Shown: piece after piece, positions 44,567 through 57,147 of the stretch
Numbering within the stretch: the stretch's first letter is position 1
How the letters are laid out: every line of letters starts with the position of its first letter
The notes under the pieces: model-generated
Told to the model about the DNA's origin: nothing
Seen by the model: only the letters and a program-made list of their open reading frames with translations
The model's database searches: none
Source: Alisma plantago-aquatica
Taxonomy: Eukaryota; Streptophyta; Magnoliopsida; Alismatales; Alismataceae
Direction of reading: 5' to 3'
Assembly: GCA_963693085.1 (NCBI GenBank)
Contig: OY856410.1
Span: forward strand, 1,392,034,863-1,392,098,862
DNA: 64,000 nt
Made by a program: the position numbers and the translations under genes

Positions 44567-46586
44567 TTTAGGTTCACTGAGTCTACAGGGACACTAGGAC
44601 ATAGGACTAGTATGATTTCTAAGTTAGGAATATGACATACAAATATGGTGCATACTGCCTAATCTCAGTATTTGGGTGCCCTGGCCAGGTATTCAATTAT
44701 TTAAGAAAGGTGAGTATGGAACTCTTAGATTGTTATCTTTCTGACTAATCTGATCAAGTAGTCATTTTGAGACGATCTAAAGAGCATAACGAATAAGAAA
44801 TCATGGTGTGAATATCTCAATCCTACCTTAAGGAAGATGAGAATTGCATCATTATCTATAAAAACTTGAATGTTTGGTAACTATAAGAGAAAGATACAAC
44901 ACCATGAAATCTAAATCTGAATAAAAATAAGGGAAAGAGGAGTTCTTGAAGATGAAATTAAAGAAGATAATAAAGTAAAAGATAGATATGTATGTTCTTA
45001 TAAAATGATTCAAGGTATGCAACTCACATAAGATGGAGAGAATTACTATTGATAAGAATAAAATCATAAGATGAGAACAATGTTGCTATGACGTGGGAAG
45101 TATGTTGCCCTTTGTGTCTTTCCTTTCTAGGGAACAACTTTCAAGTGGATCATTGCCACTTGGTACATGTGGATTCACTACAAACATGAGGGTGGATAAC
45201 TTATTATAGCATAAGGTTGCTTGGACTATGGTTCTAAGATCATAAAGTTTGTGATGAGTTTGCTTTTGAGCCTTCCAATAATTTGGGAGAGTCATCTTAT
45301 ATGTCTTGATATTTGTTATGTTAGTAAAAGTAGTTGAGATAAGGATATGAGTTCCTTATAGCACATGAGGTGGATACTAAGGTAATGAATCCTAGTATCC
45401 AAGATGTATCAATAGTATTGGAAGTATGTGAAGGTTGGAAATGTTTCTTAAATAAACATTCCAAGTGTTCCTCTCCCTTAGAGAGAGAGAGTTGATGATG
45501 ACCATCTAATTGTTGTTTAAAAAAGTGATTCTATAATGTTGTGTATGGTTCGTGATAGCTGGACAGGACCACTATCAAGGATAGATGGTTTGTTGGTCAA
45601 TAGATATGCTATACCGTGTTCCTTTAAGATAAACCTATGATCAAATATCAATGCATAAGAGTTAGATTGGATGGCATAATTCACATGACCATGATGAGTT
45701 TAGAGTTATGTCCTTTAGATTAACCAATGTACAAATAGAATTTATGAATAGGAGGAACAGAGTGTTCCAGTCATGTCATACACATTATATCAAGCTTTAA
45801 ATGATGACATGTCAAGGTATTTCAAATACAGTAAAAAATATGATCAATATTTCTTCAAAAACCTTAGGGTTGCCGAAGCAGCAATATCTATGAGACAAGT
45901 TGAATAAGAGTGAATTGGGGGTTGACTAGAGTATCCTCTAGGAGTTATGATACCTCTATTAATTATGTTATGTGAATCTTGATAAGATGAAGACAATGTC
46001 TTTGCTCCACCCCTAATAAGGTCAATCAGGAAGTTATATTTATTAATAGTTATATACAAGTGTATGATTCTTCAACCAAATATATGGTTAGTCCACCATT
46101 GAGATGATTGGAGAACCCTCTAAAAACATATTCGTCATAAGTTCTTGAAAACTCAGGGGTTCCTACATGGTTGATTTAGTTTTTGATTATGACAACCATC
46201 AAAGGAGCATAGAGATGAAACCTTATAAAGTTGCATACGATAATAGATACCTGATGTTCTATGTTTGGTAAGATCCAGTAAGTGTGGTCTCTGAGTGATG
46301 CGTGATACAACATATTGAATAATTCAAGATGACAATTGAGTCCCAAAGTTGAAAGTTACTATTATATTTATACAGGTGGCACAACAAGTTTCTATGTTCC
46401 ATATTTGCAAATGTCTTCTTAGGTGGGGGTTTTTGTGCTGACCCAAGAGGAGATATGAATGAATGATGTGACATCACCATGATATTCAAGTAACCATGTG
46501 AAGCTAATAGTATGAGGTGCAAAGGAAGTACCCATCTTTGTTTACCTTGGAATTCGGGGGAGAAATCCCTCTTAGGGGTTTATAGT
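44567..46586 (+). pseudogene. Internal region of the tandem gypsy element, integrase vestige
   Basis: Only 2 kb, with stops in all frames. At 46195-46290 the translation SIEMKPYKVAYDNRYLMFYVW matches the family's integrase C-terminal block (S-I-G-M-x-P-Y...Y-G-R-R). Just before the second LTR, EFGGEIPLRG resembles the usual gypsy C-terminal tail. No reverse transcriptase remains, so the element is a deletion derivative. Confidence 0.65.
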
Positions 46587-49380
46587 TGTAAGGCCCTAAA
46601 CTTGCTTAGTGAGTTGAACAAGCTTAATTATAATAATTGAATTATTATAACCCTAATATAACCTTGTGATATTCTTTGAAATCATAATACAAGCTTAATT
46701 TTCAAATTTGGTCCAATTTGGACACTGTTTGAGCAAGTTATGCAATTTTATGCACATTTTGGACTTTTCTACAATTTACCCAATTGAGAGGTTTTTTTTT
46801 GTAATTTATCACTTGCATTATATTCCTTGGATATTCTCTCATCATTCTTGGGCTTTTTTATCCATGGGGAGCCTATTCAAACCTTGGTTTGAAGGTGTTT
46901 TCTCCAAGGGTATTTTAGGGTTTTCCCCTTCACGGATGAGCTACCTTTAGTAGCTATCAACTAATGAGTTATTTGATTGGCTGAGAAATTCGACAAAGGA
47001 AAGCTAAGAAGGTCTATACACATGATGGGGAAGCTTCTTGTCTGTGTGCTTGTATATTCTTAATAAATTAAGGCCATGGACACTTGGATAGATACTAGGA
47101 TTTCAACTTTTTTTTCTTTATCTTAAAGTGTCATATACTTATCCCCAAGCACCAAAACGAGCCATTTTCTCTCCACCACTTCCCTCCTTCTCCCAACATA
47201 GTTCTCCCTATGTTCAGCTGTGAATTTTTCTGCCCAAGGAAGAAGAAAGTGGGGATCTTCTTGGAGAAAGGCTCTAAGGTTGAAATTGACTTCATTTTAG
47301 GGTTGAAAAAGCTTTCTTCTAGTGATCTTGACCTAAAAGTGTAATAATTCCCTTATTTACTCCGTTTATTCCTTTGTTATCCTTACTCCTAGCTTCCTCC
47401 AGGTCGGAACCTTGCTGTTCCATGGTAGAATTTGCTCTAAACCCCTAAAACCCTACATTTCTTGCTCCTTATGCTTAGGGTTTGCTCATTTGATGAAGAA
47501 AGGTGCTAGATGGATGAATTCATAGCTTATTCTTGGATTTTATACTCTAGCTACTCGAGATTTCTTCTATGTGGGGGTTTCATCTTCTTATTAGAGGCAA
47601 GTTTTATAACTTGCTCCACGTTTATTGCTTACTATAAGCTTTCTAGATCATGTTCTTGCTTGAAAAAATGATGATTCATGCAATAAAAAGCTATGCTTGA
47701 CTTGGATTTCGATTTTTATAATGTTCCCTGTTCTGATTTTAGTTATATATGAACATGTGATCATGTGTATGTTATTCCTAAGGTGTAATATAACTTGTAT
47801 CAGGTTGGTTTGACAACCTATGGTGCTAAGTACCTATCAAACAATGGCCAATTTTAGGGTTTTAAGCTGATTTCTTCTATAAACCATGACCTGATGATGG
47901 TACCATCGCAACAACCCTATGGTGATTTAATGGTCACTAATGATGGTGAATCAGGTCTATAAAACCTATGTTGAGTCAAGAATTGTAGTTGTAGCATCAA
48001 TTAAGCCTTAGACCAATGGTTTCTTGGGTCACTTGATGCAATAGTCGGACCTATACTGTAATTGATGGTTTTAATATATGAACTTGACCCAATGGTCAAG
48101 ATATAATGTTTATTCCTCCAATAAAGTGGAATGATGGCTAATGTAATATGTTGGTCCTAATAATGTGATTTAGATGGTTTCCTTTATATGAACAACTTAA
48201 GGAGCTTACCTGTTGACATTGGATAGCTTGTTTTAAATAAACAGTCGTTTGCGGGTTTTACTCTACTTTCAATGGAACTTTTTGTATTGCTAATCAAGGG
48301 ATGCCTAGGGTTAGAAGTTGACTCTTTCTATAGAACAAATCAAGGACTTCATATACGTCTTATCTAAGGTGTTTACTTATGTAAACAACCAATGACCTTA
48401 CATTTTAAACATCCAATGGTTCTGGGTGACATTGTGGTATGATGATACAGGTTGAATGATGATGGAACAAATGGAGGGTTACCCTTAACAAGGTAGTATT
48501 ACCTATTCACTCATATGAATAGAAGGGATGATAACCTTATTGTGTTGATATGTAACTCTAAAGAGGTATAGCTTGTTATACCTATCTTTAATATAACTAA
48601 ATGATGGTAATTGGGTAAGAATAGTCTTTGAATGATTAATACAATCATGGAGTACTCTCTTATTGTTGTTGAAGCCTTAGTATGCTATAACCTGATGGTT
48701 ACACCTTGACTTATGTGTGGGTTCATACTTGAGAATAGTATGGAATTTGATAGTGATGCTTCACCTAATGCATCCATGATCCAATGGGGATGCCGTGAGT
48801 TAGGGTTTGGGTATAAGTGTTGATTAGTAACATTGATATAATTTATTATGTTGAACCTAACTCTAATGCAAATAGATAAATATGAGTATTCATGTTTAAC
48901 ATTCTTATATGATGGAATGATGGTGGAATAAACTCCTTAATATGATTATAACCTTGATATGTTAATTGGTGGTTATCATAGCCACATGGTTGATACTTTC
49001 TTATGCTAAACATGTGTATTATGAATATGATGAGAGTTAATCATATCTAGAGTCCTTTCATATTGATGTAATAAAGGAATGTTCTTAATGTTAATATAAC
49101 CCTGCTATGATTTTTATGAATATTTCCTAGCTCATTAATGTGATATTGTATTGATCTGGTGTATTGTATGTAAGTGATGTTGTTGAGCCTTGTTATAAGG
49201 CATGCAAAGATAATGATGATCTTGCAGGGAATAATATGACAGTCTTAATGACCTTTGGGTATGGTTGAGCCCTAAATGAGGTGTAATCCTCTTATATTGA
49301 TAAGGGTTGATACCCTATGATATTGTGAAAATGATTTATATATTGTGATAGTATGATGACTAGTGTGGTCTCATGAGTGG
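46587..49380 (+). repeat. Second LTR of the tandem gypsy element, first part
   Basis: Starts TGTAAGGCCC, collinear with the first LTR from 40052. It breaks off at the AGTGG duplication (49376-49380) of the nested gypsy element. Confidence 0.9.
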
Positions 49381-52300
49381 TGTCACAATCCCAATTTTTG
49401 GGTTTTTTGGTGAGAAATGTAATTTCTCCTATTAAAGATATTTGAACAAATAATGATATAATTTTTTTTGAATAGATGAGTTCTGTTTACAATAGCCTTG
49501 TTGGTTGTTTTGTGGGCTTTATTGGCTATTGGGCCCAATAACAAGGAAATTCAATTAGTAAATGAATAATTGGAAATTGGAGAAAAGAAAGATGTAGAAA
49601 CCTCTAGAAGGCAAAAGAATATAATCCAAAGTTGGATTTCGTGCCTCTTGGGTTCCTTGGGTTCCAACGAGTCCAAAGTTGGAAAGATAATTCAACAAGA
49701 AAAGAAAAGATCAATTAAGTATTTCTTAATTAAGAAAGAAATTGAAAACAATGATAAAATGTGGAAAATAAGTGGAAAGAGGCATAATTGAGTTATCCTT
49801 GGTGAATTTTCATATCCAAAAAATTCCTAATGTTAAAAGGAATGCCAATGAGGAAAATAAAAAGAAAGATAAAGAGAAATACTTGAAAAGAGATATTTTA
49901 AAAAAGAAATAAGCAAGATAATGAGAAATAATGGACATAGATGCATCTAGAAGGATAATAAGTATCCTTAAAAAGGAATTTCGAAATATTAGAGTTTCTT
50001 GGGATCTAAGGAGCCCCAATGGAGAAAAAGAAATAGAAAATACCAATAATATAAAATAAGAGGATAATATGATGCATAGTGAATGAATTTTGTGGTATTG
50101 TTAAAGAGGTGGTATTTTCTATTAAAAGAAAACATAATTTCGTACCAATGGATTAAAGGGCAAGTACTAAGAGAATAAAAGAGGTGATTTTCGAAATTCT
50201 AATATCTAAGGAATAAATATTATCGAAAAGATAATTAGGAGAGAGAGGAACTTGCTTCTCATTCAAGGAAAAGGGTTTCTTTTGGGAAAAGGACTTGGTA
50301 ACTCATGGATAGCCAACCTAGGGTTTCGTTACCCTCTATAAAAGGATAGAACCTCTGGGTCAAGCCCAAGGAGATCCCCACATCCCTTTCTCTCTTCTCC
50401 TTCTTCTTCTTCTTCTCTCAAAAAACTTAGGTTAGAGGAGCGAAGCGATCCTTGGAATGAGGAGGAGCCAGGAACGAGCGTGTGAGGGAGGCACACCACT
50501 CCCACATTGACAAGAGAGGAGTCCAACTACCTCCGACCCCTACGCGGTGCTTACAGCAGGTCAGCGATCGGCCGCAAGTTTGGAAGCTCAGCAAGCCGAG
50601 ATGGGACGTCTTGGCCGCAAACCTGAGGTGCCCAGCGCGTGCAAGAGCACGACGGAGGCAGGGGAGGTGTCCCCGGTGGCCGACGAGGCCTGGGGAGGGG
50701 CGGCAAGGCCGCACCTGCTCCTTGCCTGCCGCAGCAGTGCTAGGGCACGCGGGAGGTAGGAGACGGGTGGGCTCTGGACCGATATGCCCCTCCGTGAGCG
50801 GAAGAAGTATCCACTTAACCAAGGGTAGTTTCAACATTTCATTATGTTTTCCAATGCATATGACGTTGCATGGAAAGGGCGACGTGGCAGCTTCCGATTG
50901 GTCCAAAAAGGTAATCCTTGCAAAATTCATATCTAAATAGTGGTAGCTCGGATTGGTACGTATAATATATGCATTTTGTTCAAAAAAACGAGAGGAATTC
51001 ATTAAAAATGGGTTTAGAGGTTAATTCCTCTTACAATTCAAAAAGTAATGGAGGTTATCAACTTTAATGCTTTAATGATTAAGAAACCCTATTTTGAGAT
51101 GACTAATGCGTTTAGTAGGGTTTAATGGATGATTAAAGTTGATATTAACATGTTAATTGTAGAAAGGTACATTAAGAACAAAAAGGATGAACTTTGCACA
51201 TAATTGGTTAATTTAGAGTTTTATGTGCATAAATATGCTTTAATGGGCCTTGAAACCCTAATATTAGTAATTGAGACTCTTAATGGCTTTAATTGTTCAA
51301 TTTCATGATTAAAATTGAGATATGATACTTCTAAGCTATTTTGAGTACAAAAGTTCCTAATTGTGGATAAATACCCTTAATGTAGTAATTAGGGTTTTCC
51401 AATGGATAAAGGTAGAATTAATGACAAATAGAGTTCATATGTGAATTAGACCATAATGAACTATGAATTGATGATAAATGAGAATAATGATCTTGTCATG
51501 GATTAAAAGGATAAAAATGGTAGCTTTAATGTAAAAGAAGAGAATAATGGACTTAATTGATGGCTAATTAGGCCTTTAATCCGAAATTAAGGTTATATGT
51601 TGTCAAAAGGTAACATTAATATCTTTAGTGAAGAATAAGACAAGATAATTAGGGTTTGTGAGTAATTGTATAAAATTAGGGTTAAAATAGTATAAATGAA
51701 GTAAAACCCTAATTACAATGAAAACCCTAAAAGTGGACTAGGAACCCTAGGAAGCGAGCTAGGTTCAATAGATCTTGATGGCATGATCAATAATAGGAAA
51801 TTGTATGCTGATTTCAGGATCACTTTGTGTGCTTGCTTGCCTATTGGATTCCTTGCATTGAATGGATTAATTCTGTCTCAAATCAGCCTGACAGGTATGT
51901 GGTTAATTATGGTTAATCACATTAGTTTTCCGAAAGGTTTCCCGAATGATTCATCGCTTTGAATGCAACTTAACAATTTGGATGTTCATACTTGTAAATC
52001 ATAAAGTCACTATGATTATCACAATAATAATAGAAGTGTGTATTCTCGCACCTACATGCCACCCTGATGGATGATGCAAAAGGTCAAGCCCAGGAGGGAA
52101 GACCTATTGGCACCATGAGTGGTGATCCTAGGCACCAAGCTTGGGATTGAGAAGGTGGCCTATGATATTGCATGACTAAAGGGCACCATGAAGGGTGACC
52201 CTAGGCACCAAGCTTGGGAATTAGAAGGTGGCCTTATGTCAATGGCAAAAGAGAAACCCGAAAGGGGGTATGCCAGGGTTAGGGCAAAAGCAGTGGAGAA

Positions 52301-52735
52301 TGTCACATTGAAAGTGTAAATTTGGCTTGTTAATTAACTTGATTGTGATAATTAGATTGTTAGCCATATTTGTGAAATTTTGGTTGTCCCCTCATACTGG
52401 CATATTTTGATATGCTGACCGACGTTTTGTTTGTCGGAGTTTTAGGTGCAAGATTGAAAAGGACAAATAGTAAAGTGGCATATGTGGAATTAAATAAGAA
52501 TTAAAGTACAAAGGAGGATTAGTTAGAATAGACTCCAGATGTGGATAGCGGTAGATATCTAAGTTTTGAAAAAGGTATGCAAAGTTTTATTTTATTACAG
52601 CCTTTCAGTTTAGTTGGTAGAATTTGATAATTGTTATTGATTATTTGTCAAACCTTTGATCCTATTAGTTGGGATAATGGCTCTGGCCTCTTGGTCTCCC
52701 TTAATTGGGGGTTACCGGGAGGTGGGGTCGTTACA
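49381..52735 (+). repeat. 5' LTR of the nested gypsy element
   Basis: 3,355 bp, starting TGTCACAATCCC and ending GGGTCGTTACA. A TATAAAAG box at 50337-50344 follows a long AT-rich stretch and precedes a TTCTTC-rich then GC-rich leader (50390-50770). Two units of about 80 bp containing GGGCACCATGAAGGGTGACC are in tandem at 52110-52230. Confidence 0.92.
50337..50344 (+). promoter_or_regulatory. TATA box of the gypsy LTR
   Basis: TATAAAAG, followed about 50 bp later by a CT-rich tract. The partner is TATAAAAG at 58108-58115 in the other LTR. The transcription start is inferred about 30 bp downstream. Confidence 0.65.
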
Positions 52736-52737
52736 TT

Positions 52738-52749
52738 TAGTATCAGAGC
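52738..52749 (+). other. Primer binding site of the nested gypsy element
   Basis: TAGTATCAGAGC, one mismatch to the initiator tRNA-Met complement, two bases after the LTR. Confidence 0.8.
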
Positions 52750-55390
52750 ATAGGTTCCTCATTTAATATTTAATAATTATTACATTTTACAAATTCCATA
52801 GAACCGAGGGAGTTATTAGAGGATTTTCCGAAAGACAGAGGTGTCTAGAAAAGGATCACGTCGGGGGGCTGGAAAGATTTTCCTCCGCATCGCTAGTCGA
52901 AATATGAGGACTCCCGGATTAGTGTGACTGCCTGACCAATGTCTCAGGATTTGACTCGAAATAAGATACCTTTAGGACTCTCTCATCTTGTTCATCCCTT
53001 CTCAACTCAAATGTTGTTAAGGACCTTAAGGATTAGGGTTTTTCTCTCTTTTCCTCACCCTCTTGAGGTATGGGTAAGGTTGATAAGGTTTAAGGATTCC
53101 TCCACCAAATTAATGAAAAGCATGTAAATGAGATGTCATGGACATAAGTTTAATAGATTAAGCGTAAACTAAAGAATAGATACATGCTTAGGTCGTATGA
53201 CATAAGTTGTCATGCCCTCAGGAGATACCTGAGGCTAGACCTTCTTGTAAGGAGAATGAGTAGAGAGAGTTGGTCATGGAGGTAGAGATCACCATTAAAA
53301 ATAGAGACCTGGCACATCCTCTAAGGATGATGCTACCCCTAACCCTAAGTGGTGGTTAGAGGGAGAGATGGCAAGATGAGTTAGATGTCATGATAGACCA
53401 GGTGTGTGGACATGCTTTTGGATGCCCATGACACTATGAGCCATGTGAGGATGGATGACCTAGTGCCTTTGGCGACTTAACCTGGAAATAGTCGTGCATG
53501 TTAGAGTGAAGGATAGCTCCTTCATTGATGAGGTTAGAGAAGAACCTATAGAAACCCTATGGGCTTATGCAAGTAGGGCATAGCATACACCCAAAGTACG
53601 TCAGTAGTGTGAGCAGTAGGTTGAAACCCTGGCCAGGATAGCTTAGGAGATATGCATAAAGAGCTATGGATAATCTTAAGCAAACATAAGTTTGAAGATA
53701 GGCTTCACCCATGTAGGGGTATGATTGTGAGATTTATCCTTAATGGAGAGAGGACCTCTAGTAGTGAGGCTGTTTGTAGGGTTAGCTCTAGAGAGAAAGA
53801 GAGCAGGACCCAAGAAAGTGGGTTGGAAGCTTAGACTCCGAGACATGAGGAACAATGGGGATGATGCGACCTAAGTGGATGTATGAGATTGCCTCATGCA
53901 TGATCCCCAGAGGCTGATGATATCTTGGTTTCCTTTAGAGGAACCAAACCCTAAAAAGAGGATGAAGTTGCTAGTACCTATGTGCAAATAGGTGCTTACC
54001 TTCTGAGCTAGGAAGAAGAGTTCTTTAGACCATGAAGAGGCTTAGTAATAGGTTGTGAGGCCTTGTATCTTGTTGGTTGTCCTTGCAGAGGACTCCACTA
54101 TGAAGTGTTGCTCGAGTTGAAGGATGACATGAAGTGCATGTCATACCTTGTACATGTTTGGTTCGTGGTTAAGAGGTTGAGCATGCATTTGGTCATCAGA
54201 AAAGTGAACCTAGGGTTCCTAGGCCTAAGAGGGGAAGTGGTGTGCCTAATGATTATGATGAGATTTGAGTTTTTATAGATTCGCGCATAGTAATCCTCAT
54301 GTTTAGAGGAAAGGGAAACCCCTTAAGTTTAAGGTATGCTTGATGAACCCCTCACAGCTAAGGTGGTGACATGAGAAGGTTTGTTCTTGGTCTAGTGTTG
54401 AGGAATGATAACAAGTATGACCTAGCATGGTTTAGTAGGTGGTCTGCTTGTGCCTTAGTAGCTTGCTAGGGATAAGCATGCTCATGTGGATGTTAACCCT
54501 AAACATAGGGACATGTGTGACCTATGTTATCAAGAGATGAAGCTTCCTCCCATCCTGGGAGAGGGACCCTTTGTAGGGTGTATACCAGTTTTGTTGACTT
54601 TGAGGTAACCTACAGAGGTCTCATAGGATCTTGAGAAGGTAAGTGAAGAGTACATGGTAAGAAGATGAACCTGTAGACCCATAGTTAATCATCTCTAAGT
54701 GCATGTGGATGTGTTACCATGGAGGTAACTGGTATGGGGACTGGCCAAGGTAAGCATGTCGTCATGACTCCTATGAAAGGATGAAAGTCAGTCCATGAAT
54801 GCAGAGAGAGATGATGAAGGCTTGGGTAAGGTTCTAAGTTGGATATGTACTATGTTAGAATCCTAAGTCTATCCTAGGGTTAGGAAGGTATAAGACTGAT
54901 GGAAGTAGGAGTTTCCTAATTCCCAAGTTGCACATGACCATAGGGTTGGGAGGTAACACCTATCACTGTCTGAGGGCCATGGGTTAGGAGATTGATCACC
55001 TTCATGAACTCATGGGACCCAAAGGGCAGATGAGGATGGCACTCTCTGGATGCATAAGAGAAGAGGGATGACTCCAAAAGTGCCGACACCCTATAGACCT
55101 AGAGGAGATGACCAAGGATTGTGTGTGGACCCAAGTAGGTTCAAGATCTATTTTCCATAGAAGTAACTTTGAGGTCGAGGTGATCGTGATGTAGAGACAT
55201 ATGTTGCATGTTTCGAATTAGATTTGAAGGTGTAATGGAAAGGTGGGATGTACCATCTCTACTCTTGAAATGGGAAGAACTCTATATTTGGACTGCAGCC
55301 AAATGCTTATTTCCTCTTGTTATGGGAGTGAGAGATAGGATAGTACGCATGCCATACACCAAGGATAAAAATGATGTGAGTTGGAATGTT
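52750..55390 (+). pseudogene. Decayed gag / protease side of the gypsy interior
   Basis: By position this should hold gag, protease and the front of reverse transcriptase. I find only short open pieces and no zinc knuckle or D-S/T-G that I would defend. The G-rich, repetitive look with many TGAGG and TAGGG triplets is consistent with an old coding region full of substitutions. Confidence 0.4.
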
Positions 55391-55480
55391 GCTATGAGGT
55401 ATGAGGACAGATATGATAGCATACCCTTATGGAGTGAACAATGCAGTGATGGTTTACAAACACTAAGAGAGATAAGGTAG
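55391..55480 (+). pseudogene. Gypsy reverse transcriptase vestige
   Basis: In one frame the sequence gives PYGVNNAVMVY at about 55423-55455. This matches the conserved reverse transcriptase block P-F-G-(L/V)-T-N-A-P-x-x-F. The neighbouring catalytic block cannot be identified. Confidence 0.6.
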
Positions 55481-55989
55481 TCATCTTATGAAGATGTTTT
55501 TAGCATGAGCTATGTGGAATTTGCAAGTTATACAAGGTTGAGTTTGATAACCAAGAGGATGAGCTCAGAGTGTTCTTGATGAAGATAGACTTAGAGTCCA
55601 AGATGAGATAATAAGTGAAATAGATGGAGGTGTATGTCTTCAACTTTACCTTGCACATAAGGATGTGAAGTGGTTGAGATGCAGTTGCCTAGTTTAGTTA
55701 GAGGCTAGAAGAGGTTGCTAGGTTAGACCTAAGTTTGAAAAAAGGAGATATGTTTGGCTAGCACTTAGATGTAACAAGATTGTTGATCGAGTTAGTGGTT
55801 GTTTAGTTAGCCAACCTAGGGCTTATCATGAAGGTTGAAGAACCTCAGATGCACTTCTCTAGAAAAGAAGGTGATGAAAACCCGACTAGAGTGGTTTAGG
55901 ATTTCTAAGGAATCAATCTTGAGGAATCATGACATGCAAGGGATCATGATTTTAACTTCATCATACCCCATGGTACTACCAAGATAATA

Positions 55990-56465
55990 AGTGACAGTAG
56001 TACTTTGGATGCCTAAGATGAAGTTGCATGTGGTATGCATGTCAGGAGGTGAAGGGCGAACACCAGTAACCCAATGTATTATTATAGAGGATAAAGAGTC
56101 CCTGAGAGGGAATGAGAGTTCATCACTATGGATGTTGTGGTAAGTCTCCCCTAGACCAAGGAAGGTCAATATGCAATATGGGTTATGGTAGATCGCCTTA
56201 CCTAGATAACATGAGCAAGAAAGAATACTCAAGGGAAGAATCCAGTTGAACTACATATGAGAGAGAGATGGTTCAACTACAACATGGTGTGAGTTCAAAA
56301 GTTCTTGAGTATAACCTAAAGATACTTTTCCATAAGGTGGAAGTAGATACATGAAGAACTCGTTGTTAGTACAGTTTATCACCCCTAACTAATGATTAGC
56401 GTAATCCAGACTAGAGGGTCTGATGAGAGCATGTGTGCTCCTTCAGGGTGATACCTAGAGACAGT
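55990..56465 (+). pseudogene. Gypsy integrase vestige
   Basis: Pieces of the zinc-binding part (CQEVKGEHQ near 56037-56063), the core (EFITMDVVVSLP, then YAIWVMVDRLT, 56110-56205) and the YHP...VIQT...LMRACVL block (56370-56455) occur in the expected order but in different frames with stops between. The order and spacing fit Ty3/gypsy integrase, which inserts the cDNA. Confidence 0.8.
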
Positions 56466-56779
56466 TCTTGTCCTCTGTAAGATGTGATGATAATCACCAT
56501 AGCCATTATAGGGATGTAAAGAAGCTCTATAAGGGAGGCTATGTCAGTCACCACTTCATTGAGATGATGTTGGTGAAGGGACCTCGTGAAGGTCAGAAAA
56601 GAACCATAGTGTGTGCATATGAAGTCGCTTTGATCATGCAATGGCTGAAAGAGAGCCCAGGGGCGACATGAGTCATGAGCTGATGCAAAGAAGACTGACA
56701 TGAAGTTCACTATGGGAGAGTATGTGATGTGAAAATCTAACCCCTCTAAGCTACAACTGAGAAAGCTGATTCCCTGATA

Positions 56780-57090
56780 TATGGGTCCATTTGAGATGGA
56801 TTGGTGGAGATGGTTGTGTTTAGCCTTACCCCTCAGGATAACATGATGAATAATGTGTTCCATGAGTCTGATCTAGAGTACTATGTGAGGTACCCAAGCC
56901 ATGTGCTGAGCCCTGAACCTATTTAGCTTTTGAGAGGCTGAAATGTCCTGAGTCACCTATGAGAGTACGATATACATAGGTAAGAAAGAACTCAGATGGA
57001 AAAGTATGAGATGATGAAGGTTCTTAGGAAGAACCATGGAAAGGGTGAAGCCACATGGGAGCCCTGATGGACATAGGAAAGGATTATCCT
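56780..57090 (+). pseudogene. Gypsy integrase C-terminus and chromodomain vestige
   Basis: GPFE near 56790, then NVFH and YV-x-x-PSHVLSPEP-like text (56850-56920), and MMKVLRKNHGKGEATWE at about 57010-57060, in mixed frames. The last is the chromodomain signature of plant chromoviruses, which targets insertion to marked chromatin. Non-functional. Confidence 0.75.
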
Positions 57091-57132
57091 ATTTTTTTGT
57101 GTGTCTGGTGGAATTTTGAGGGAAAAATTCCT

Positions 57133-57147
57133 ATAAGAGGGAAAGGA
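57133..57147 (+). other. Polypurine tract of the nested gypsy element
   Basis: ATAAGAGGGAAAGGA immediately before the 3' LTR. Confidence 0.82.

Noticed and set aside
50482..50940. 152-codon open frame in the GC-rich LTR leader (and an opposite frame 50427-51002)
   Set aside because: Arginine-rich, low-complexity text arising from GC-rich non-coding sequence. The equivalent in the other LTR (58200-58775) is broken on one strand and shows no family motif.
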